The notes under the pieces: model-generated | Told to the model about the DNA's origin: nothing | Seen by the model: only the letters and a program-made list of their open reading frames with translations | The model's database searches: none | DNA from: Chryseobacterium scophthalmum | GTDB taxonomy: Bacteria > Bacteroidota > Bacteroidia > Flavobacteriales > Weeksellaceae | Length of the DNA stretch: 64,000 nt | NCBI RefSeq assembly: GCF_900143185.1 | Contig: NZ_FSRQ01000003.1 | Coordinates: 285,919-349,918 of the forward strand | Direction: 5' to 3' | Shown: in pieces, positions 58,817-64,000 of the stretch | Position numbering within the stretch: the first letter of the stretch is position 1 | How the letters are laid out: every line of letters begins with the position of its first letter | Program-made: the position numbers and the translations under genes

Positions 58817-59671
58817 ATGGAAAATCATTCATCATTCATCAATAATCATTCATTAAATTGCAACGGAAGGTTAGTCGATTTAAGTTCGCCAAAAATCATG
58901 GGAATTCTAAATCTTACACCCGATTCTTTTTCTGACGGTGGAAAATTTAATAATGAAAAATCGTCATTGCAACACGCTGAAAAAATATTGAAAGATGGAG
59001 GGGAAATTATTGATATTGGTCCGCAGTCTACAAGACCGAATGCTGAATTTCTGAGTATTGATGAGGAGATCAGAAGAATCGGAACTGTAATTTCAGATAT
59101 CAAAAAAGAGTTTCCCGAAGCATTAATTTCTCTGGATACTTTTTATGCTGAAACTGTAAAATTTGGTTTTAATGAAGGAATTGATCTGGTGAATGATATT
59201 TCAGGCGGACAGTTTGATGAAAAAATGTTTGATGTCATTGCTGAAACAAGACTTCCTTATATTTTAATGCACGTTAATCCTTCTTATGAAACGATGCACA
59301 ATAAAGTGAATTTTAAGGATATTACTTTGAATGTCAATCAGTATTTTACAAAAAAAACAAACGAATTATTACAAAAAGGAGTTAAAGACATTATTTTGGA
59401 TCCCGGTTTCGGTTTCGGAAAAACGGTTGAAGATCAGATGAAAATGATCAATGAAGTCGAGTTCTTAGGTTTTGGGAAATATCCTTTATTAATAGGGATT
59501 TCAAGAAAATCTTTTATTTATAAACCTTTAGGGAAATCACCTTTAGAAATCAACGAAGAAACTCAAAAGTTGCATTTAAAAGTTTTAGAACAAGGAGCAA
59601 AAATTCTTCGGGTTCATGATGTTGCGGAAGCAAAGAACTGTGTTTTAGAGTGGGAGAGTGGTCGTGTTTGA
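58817..59671 (+). CDS. folP: dihydropteroate synthase
   Basis: A 284-residue DHPS of the folate pathway, joining pABA to the pterin diphosphate. The core has PKIMGILNLTPDSFSDGGKF (25-44), IIDIGPQSTRPNAEFLSIDEE, ISLDTFYAETVKFG, LVNDISGGQFDEKMF, ILMHVNPSYETMHN, DIILDPGFGFGKTVEDQMKM, LIGISRKSFIYKPLG and KILRVHDVAEAK. The first 12 residues (MENHSSFINNHS) are encoded by an ATCATTCATC-type repeat tract, and the last codons by a GAGAGT-type tract. Both match wordings seen in gene-free gaps. The catalytic body is complete. Confidence 0.94.
   Translation: MENHSSFINNHSLNCNGRLVDLSSPKIMGILNLTPDSFSDGGKFNNEKSSLQHAEKILKDGGEIIDIGPQSTRPNAEFLSIDEEIRRIGTVISDIKKEFPEALISLDTFYAETVKFGFNEGIDLVNDISGGQFDEKMFDVIAETRLPYILMHVNPSYETMHNKVNFKDITLNVNQYFTKKTNELLQKGVKDIILDPGFGFGKTVEDQMKMINEVEFLGFGKYPLLIGISRKSFIYKPLGKSPLEINEETQKLHLKVLEQGAKILRVHDVAEAKNCVLEWESGRV
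58823..58855. repeat. repeat tract encoding the FolP N-terminus
   Basis: AATCATTCATCATTCATCAA followed by TAATCATTCATT. It is built of ATCATTC words and is the reverse complement of the wording at 43476-43514. Confidence 0.6.
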
Positions 59672-59765
59672 GAGTAGGAGTGTGGGAGAATTTTAGGGTT
59701 TGAGAAATGTAACACTAATTATAAGTTGACTTTCACACTAAAACTCTCCAATACTAAAACCCTCA
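59655..59765. repeat. phrase-like inverted repeat at folP 3' end
   Basis: GTGTTTGAGAGTAGGAGTGT, GGGAGAATTTTAGGGTTTGA on the left, and CACACTAAAACTCTCCAATA, CTAAAACCCTCAAACC on the right, imperfectly complementary. The left part begins within the last codons of folP. Confidence 0.65.
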
Positions 59766-59768
59766 AAC

Positions 59769-60005
59769 CTACTTTATGGTTGATAGTTTATCAGAGAACT
59801 GCTTAGAAAATTCCTTACGGTCTTCTTCCAGTTTTTCAGGATTTGAAGGAAGAATATAATTGAAAAGTATTTTTTCTTCATTATCTAAAAAAATGATTTC
59901 TTTTTCTTCACCATCAATCATTTGAGCAAAAACAGACCACATTGAAGTATCTTTTAGTTTTAATAATTCAAAAAACTGTTCTGCTTTTATTTCTATTTTT
60001 TTCAT
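59769..60005 (-). CDS. small hypothetical protein, 78 aa
   Basis: A 78-residue charged protein (MKKIEIKAEQFFELLKLKDT, then SMWSVFAQMIDGEEKEIIFLDN). No family is recognised. It has a short, plausible reading frame with normal codon use, convergent with folP. It may be a small regulatory or structural protein. Confidence 0.5.
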   Translation of the reverse strand: MKKIEIKAEQFFELLKLKDTSMWSVFAQMIDGEEKEIIFLDNEEKILFNYILPSNPEKLEEDRKEFSKQFSDKLSTIK

Positions 60006-60136
60006 TTTATATTAATTCTTAAAACTGTCGTTTATTATTTTCCCTGCTTTAATTTAGCCACAAAGTTATACAACATTTTTCAATTTTTAAAGTGGATAGA
60101 GGGATTTGAGTTACATTTAGAAATACAAAACTTAGA

Positions 60137-62542
60137 TTAAAATTCAAGAAGCTTTAATTTAAACTGTATTGCAAAATTTTGTTTAAAATTGGTTGTTGTG
60201 TAGTAACCAACCCTGTAAAATAATCCAAGGTTGAAGTATGAAGATAAAAAATTATTCCATTCTAAACCAACTTCCTGATACAAATGATCCAGCTTTTCGA
60301 ATCTGTAATCATGATATTCGGGATGTTTCATATCTCCAATTGTTCCACGAAGCACAAAATCAAAACTCGTCACATTCTGACCAATACTTTTAAAGTAAAA
60401 AGGTAATTTATGCGTGAAATAATAAGCAATAAACTTATCGTTGTAATATTTTCCGCCTTCCAAAGTGGCAAAACCGAGATAAGAAGTAAGGTTAAAATTA
60501 ATATCACGACTTGGAGAGGCCAGTCCGTTTGTTGTGAAATTTTTCCAAATAGGTGCTTCACCCAAAAGAAAACCTCCGTATAAACGAACGCCTGTGTTTC
60601 CCAGTCTTGTTTTGAAATTGTGCACAAACAAAGCATCAAAACGGGTGTAATTAAAATCTCCGCCAAAAACTTTCACACTTTGCTCGTAATTAAAATAAAG
60701 CTCGGGATATTTCTGATCGATCAGTGATTTTCCCTGCGGAGTCATGATGTTTGTTGAATTTGGGGAATATTTTAAAGTCACCAAAGTATTGAAGTTTTCA
60801 AAAGAACCACCTTTTCCGCGGAAATTATAATCAAATAGAGCTTCCTCAGAATTTCTTCTTGTAGCAAAAGCGAGCGTTAAACCGTTGGTAACGTCATTTA
60901 AATAAGACAAAGAAGCGCCCTTATAACGGTAATATTTATCGTTGTTGATGTTATTTCCATAATTCATCATACGCATTCTGAACGTCCAAAGTCGGCGATA
61001 AAATTCACCTGAAGAATTTACATCGTCATAATATTCCACTCGGAAATAAGAGTTTTTTTCGAGCGTGGTTTTCATATCAATTCCAATTCCATATTTGAAT
61101 TTATCGTCACGTAAACCATAGGCAAAATAATAATCGGGCGAAAAATAAGGGTCGAAATTTTCATTAAGTTTTCCTTTTAAACCCAATCTGAAGCCTTCAT
61201 ACAAGTTATAATTGACAATTTCACCAATATCAAAATCAAAACTTCCCACACGAACCTGCCCGTTAATCAAACCTGTTAAAATTCTTGCTGTTCTGTCAAT
61301 CTTATAGACTTTTCCTAAACTGTCAATGGTTTTGTAGGTATGACTTTCTCTAAGAGATAAAGGTTCTGGACGATAAAGATGAAGCGTGTTTCCGCTTGTA
61401 TTTTTTACCGAAAAAGTATAGCCTTTAAAATCTTTCGGATCTTCTTCAATAGGAGAGATGTAATTGAAATATTTTGAGTTAAGATAAGCGTACGTTCCGA
61501 AACTTTTCTTTTTTTCTTTCTCTTTTTCAGGATTTTCACTGTCCTGTCCCATCATCATTCGGCTCATACGTAGTTTTACACGTTCTTCAGATAAAAACCA
61601 TTTGTTGTTGAAATAAATCCAGATGCTCGTAATATTTCCTTCGTTTTTCTCTTTGCTTACGCTTTCGATTTTTTTGATGCCGTACGTTTCAGTATCAATA
61701 TAAATAGTTCCGCTGAATTTTCTTTTTTTTACCGGTTTTTTATAATTGGCTTCACGAAAACGGATTACATAATTTTGTCTACCATCAATTTCTACGCTGT
61801 CTGTAAGAAAGAAACGGTACAAACCACGATTTTCCTGTTTGATCTGATTGGGGATTTTGTTTCTATTGCTTTGCAGCGCAATCATTTCGTAAATAGGCTG
61901 CTTCAGTCCGGAAATTCGATTGTCAAGAATATTTATTTTTTCGCCATATTTTTTCGAATACAAAAATTCCTGAGCTCTTTCCCAAAGAAAAAGCTTACTG
62001 TTGGCAAATATTTTTCTCGCTGAAACATCTTGTGCAGAATCTTCTTTTTTATTGTTTTTAAATAATCCTAAATTGTTGGTGAATACATTATTAAACGCAG
62101 TAATGCTATCTTGATCAATATCAAGAGAAACCTTTTCGTAAGATTTGTACGAATAAGAATCTAGACTTTCGGGAGAGTTACTTTTAAAAAGCTGATCTAC
62201 TTTTCTGAGAATTTCCAAAGCTCTGGGATCACTTTTATCTTCAAGAATGATTGTTTCTATCGCAAAAGTTTTGGAGGAAGTAGGAGTAAGAGAAATCTGG
62301 ATAATATTTTCTACCAAAGTGCTTTCTTTATAAAAACCCGATGCTTCAATCTGAATATTTTTGCATTTAGTTTTAAATTCCAAAAAACCTGCAGCATTAG
62401 TTTTGCCTAAAATCTTACCATTACATGAAATATTAGCGTTGGCAATCGGAGTTTTGTCAGTTTCATTAAATACAGTGATTTTTGATTGCGAAAAACCAAA
62501 AATAAATGCCCACAAAAAAATAAAACTCAGAAGCCTTTTCAT
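60137..62542 (-). CDS. DUF5686 outer-membrane protein with carboxypeptidase-like domain
   Basis: An 801-residue protein. The ATG at 62540-62542 gives the signal peptide KRLLSFIFLWAFIFGFSQ; a TTG start 18 bp upstream is less likely. Residues about 20-95 are a carboxypeptidase D regulatory-like domain (VFNETDKTPIANANISCNGK, TNAAGFLEFKT). DUF5686 follows, with KIFANSKLFLWERAQEFLYSKKYGE and a C-terminal beta-barrel ending FAIQFKLKLLEF. It resembles TonB-less surface proteins tied to glycan or peptide use; its exact role is unknown. A TAATTTTG promoter element is at 62565-62558 (minus). Confidence 0.85.
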   Translation of the reverse strand: MKRLLSFIFLWAFIFGFSQSKITVFNETDKTPIANANISCNGKILGKTNAAGFLEFKTKCKNIQIEASGFYKESTLVENIIQISLTPTSSKTFAIETIILEDKSDPRALEILRKVDQLFKSNSPESLDSYSYKSYEKVSLDIDQDSITAFNNVFTNNLGLFKNNKKEDSAQDVSARKIFANSKLFLWERAQEFLYSKKYGEKINILDNRISGLKQPIYEMIALQSNRNKIPNQIKQENRGLYRFFLTDSVEIDGRQNYVIRFREANYKKPVKKRKFSGTIYIDTETYGIKKIESVSKEKNEGNITSIWIYFNNKWFLSEERVKLRMSRMMMGQDSENPEKEKEKKKSFGTYAYLNSKYFNYISPIEEDPKDFKGYTFSVKNTSGNTLHLYRPEPLSLRESHTYKTIDSLGKVYKIDRTARILTGLINGQVRVGSFDFDIGEIVNYNLYEGFRLGLKGKLNENFDPYFSPDYYFAYGLRDDKFKYGIGIDMKTTLEKNSYFRVEYYDDVNSSGEFYRRLWTFRMRMMNYGNNINNDKYYRYKGASLSYLNDVTNGLTLAFATRRNSEEALFDYNFRGKGGSFENFNTLVTLKYSPNSTNIMTPQGKSLIDQKYPELYFNYEQSVKVFGGDFNYTRFDALFVHNFKTRLGNTGVRLYGGFLLGEAPIWKNFTTNGLASPSRDINFNLTSYLGFATLEGGKYYNDKFIAYYFTHKLPFYFKSIGQNVTSFDFVLRGTIGDMKHPEYHDYRFEKLDHLYQEVGLEWNNFLSSYFNLGLFYRVGYYTTTNFKQNFAIQFKLKLLEF

Positions 62543-62794
62543 ACCATTATGCTCGTTCAAAATTACTGATATTTCTTATTGTGAGAAAGTTTTTAAAGTT
62601 AACTTATTTCACATCAAAAACGATTCCGAAGATTTCCAAAAAAGGATCCGCCTTTATTTAATTATATACTCTTGAAATAATCATTACTGAAGATATCATT
62701 CTCTCTGAAATTTTCAAGGATATTTTTTATCATATATAATATATAGAAGGATTTCGAAAATGGTAATCTATGTAAATAAGTAATTTTATTTTTT

Positions 62795-62890
62795 TCAGTA
62801 GCTTAATCCGGCTTTCACTACTCGCTTTTTTGTGCCCTGCTTTTTCTTTGCAGCAAAAAGAGCTCAAACAAGCCGTTCAATCCGGGCTAG
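62795..62890. repeat. palindromic element, possible structured RNA
   Basis: The left arm GCTTAATCCGGCTTTCACTA with CTCGCTTTTTTGTGC (62801-62835) is imperfectly complementary to GCAGCAAAAAGAGCTCAAAC with AAGCCGTTCAATCCGGG (62850-62886). The middle CTGCTTTTTCTTTGCAG is itself a hairpin. Confidence 0.55.
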
Positions 62891-63032
62891 AGTGGTAGTT
62901 TGTAACGGAACTTTCAGTTATATATGTATTATGTACTTATTACTTAAAGGACAAGATTTGAATTGCTATTTTAAAATAGATCCATATTTATAATTTTTGC
63001 TTGGATTTAAAAATTAACTAGAATAATGATAT

Positions 63033-63067
63033 ACAAAGACAGCGCTCCTCCGGAGCGCTGTCTTTGT
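63033..63067. repeat. perfect 16-bp hairpin
   Basis: ACAAAGACAGCGCTCC (63033-63048) and GGAGCGCTGTCTTTGT (63052-63067) are exact complements with a TCC loop. No long T run follows on either strand, so it is not a standard terminator. Confidence 0.85.
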
Positions 63068-63634
63068 AGCAAAACAATAATTGGTTAGAATCAAAGCTAT
63101 ATCGGAGCGGCACATAGATCATAAATCCTCCCAAAAGCAAATCACAGACAGAACAATATATAAAAGCCTGCACTCCTAAGGAACGTCGTCTTTTATAATA
63201 TATAAAAGAATATCTTTTCACGTTTGAATCCTTTATTTTCTACTTAGTCTTTCTTTTGCTAAGTGAAACGCCTTTGTTTGTCTTATATAAGGATGTAAAA
63301 ACAACTCTTAGTTTTCCTTTGCGATAAAACCGCTTCCCTATATATTTTATCATAGATATTTCCCTCTGAAACCTTTTCTTTCTTCTCTCTTATACTTTCA
63401 GAACTTAAGCCTTTCCCACAATCTTCACTCTCAAATGCTCAAACACTATTACTCTCCGACACTCACCCGCAACCCAACCCACACAACCTGCGACCAGCCA
63501 CCGATACCCTAAGTCCTAACCTGTGCTAGCTAATGCTCAAAATTTTGAATCATTAAACCAGCTAGTTACCATGGAATACTGATTAAATATGAATTTTATG
63601 TTAAATAAATTAGGATTGTGTGTTAATAAAGTAC

Positions 63635-63642
63635 TACTTTTG
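63635..63642 (+). promoter_or_regulatory. tandem promoter element 1 (-7)
   Basis: TACTTTTG, followed by CCCCACTGAAAAACGAGAGAG. The -33 is less clear; a TTG at 63616-63618 is 16 bp upstream. Confidence 0.45.
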
Positions 63643-63771
63643 CCCCACTGAAAAACGAGAGAGTTTCGGTAGCGCAGAAGAGCTTTGAATAAGGCAAAAA
63701 CGATAATACTAATGTTATCTACGAATAGATAAGGATCTTAAAAAAAACTTTTAAATTTTTTGAAATAAAAA

Positions 63772-63802
63772 TTTGCGAGAAATAAAAAGATTAGTATCTT
63801 TG
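63772..63802 (+). promoter_or_regulatory. tandem promoter element 2
   Basis: TTTG (63772-63775), 19 bp, TATCTTTG (63795-63802). An AT-rich UP-like stretch lies just upstream (AACTTTTAAATTTTTTGAAA). Confidence 0.65.
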
Positions 63803-63896
63803 CAGTCCGGTAAAACGGGAGCGGAGTAGAATAAATCAAGTGTAGGAAATAAGGATTTAGGGTCATTAAAAAACTTTAAAATTTCTTTTAAAAACA

Positions 63897-63928
63897 TTTG
63901 GTCAGTTAGAAATAAAGTTTTACTTTTG
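63897..63928 (+). promoter_or_regulatory. tandem promoter element 3
   Basis: TTTG (63897-63900), 20 bp, TACTTTTG (63921-63928). The upstream AT-rich stretch (AACTTTAAAATTTCTTTTAA) repeats that of element 2. The sequence after it (AAAAAGCGAGAGAGAAGAGA) repeats parts of the leader after element 1. Confidence 0.65.
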
Positions 63929-64000
63929 CACACGCAAATCGGTACTGAAAACGACAGAAAATGTAGGTATCGTAAAAAGCGAGAGAGAAGAGATCATTGA

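Larger units (their letters stand above)
62543..63610. other. long gene-free region before the rRNA-type leader
   Basis: About 1.07 kb without a credible gene. It holds the DUF5686 promoter, an AT-rich part, a palindromic element (62795-62890), a perfect hairpin (63033-63067), and a C/T-rich stretch at 63380-63520 made of words such as CTCTCAAATGCTCAAACACT and ACTCTCCGACACTCACCC. These resemble the reverse complement of the folP 3' tract. No tRNA or ORF is supported. Confidence 0.55.

Noticed and set aside
63018..63221. A 67-codon minus-strand frame in the right gene-free region
   Set aside because: It overlaps the perfect hairpin at 63033-63067, has an odd composition (arginine- and cysteine-rich) and lacks a promoter or neighbours. 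It is most likely chance.
1..64000. Mobile elements or prophage
   Set aside because: No transposase, integrase or phage structural gene was found. Inverted repeats seen are intergenic hairpins without target-site duplications or an internal gene.

Overview
The window looks like chromosomal DNA of a flavobacterium, most likely Chryseobacterium or a close relative. The signs are low GC, gldF/gldG gliding genes, several proteins ending in a Por (type IX) secretion tail, promoters of the Bacteroidota form TTG-N19-21-TAnnTTTG, a zinc-less DnaG, and a class A beta-lactamase of the PER/VEB/CME-like subgroup. No prophage, insertion sequence, CRISPR array, tRNA or rRNA gene is visible.

Layout. 1-3400: a partial barrel-like protein, hemJ and gldFG. 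3500-12020: mostly minus-strand accessory genes (HEITH-motif exported protein, YceI lipoprotein, ClbS-like protein, a two-gene ABC exporter, DUF1963, DUF2314-ankyrin fusion, DUF6624-like TPR protein, zinc ribbon, DUF4268). 12175-16584: rrf2 regulator, then sulfate assimilation cysH-cysD-cysN-tauE. 17237-29648: a heme/iron block: secreted HmuY-like protein, choice-of-anchor J-like protein, hmuR-hmuY-hmuT-hmuU-hmuV-methyltransferase-hmuS, chaN, and an exported peptide-deformylase-like protein. 29690-32640: small unknowns and a nitroreductase-ohrR-ohr operon. 32926-48554: pheT, unknowns, META lipoprotein, 3-hydroxyacyl-CoA dehydrogenase, beta-lactamase, LytS/LytTR two-component pair, alanine dehydrogenase, tsaE, esterase, dnaG. 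48738-54276: clpP, then a cobalamin-riboswitch operon of three type IX-secreted proteins, then tpiA. 54425-62542: oligopeptidase B, TerB-like, BT_3928-like, DUF1599, folP, a small unknown, DUF5686 protein. 62543-64000: gene-free, ending in tandem promoters that look like an rRNA operon leader.

Most interesting points. (1) A cobalamin riboswitch (about 53190-53345, minus) precedes a secreted beta-propeller-like protein and two tandem paralogs built from a duplicated GTGS/VWG domain. This is a candidate type IX-secreted counterpart of the BtuG/BtuH surface B12-binding proteins. (2) Three heme transcripts share a palindromic box, TTTTAaTnATTCTAA, placed exactly 9 bp from the -7 element each time. 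(3) Six genes carry TAnnTTTG only 3-5 nt before the ATG, which suggests leaderless mRNAs. (4) Many intergenic gaps hold phrase-like, imperfectly palindromic repeats with different wording but the same build. One kind enters both ends of folP, and another supplies the outward -33 elements of a divergent promoter. (5) An OhrR-type palindrome sits on the promoter of the nitroreductase-ohrR-ohr operon.

Family names rest on motif recognition by eye; no database search was possible.
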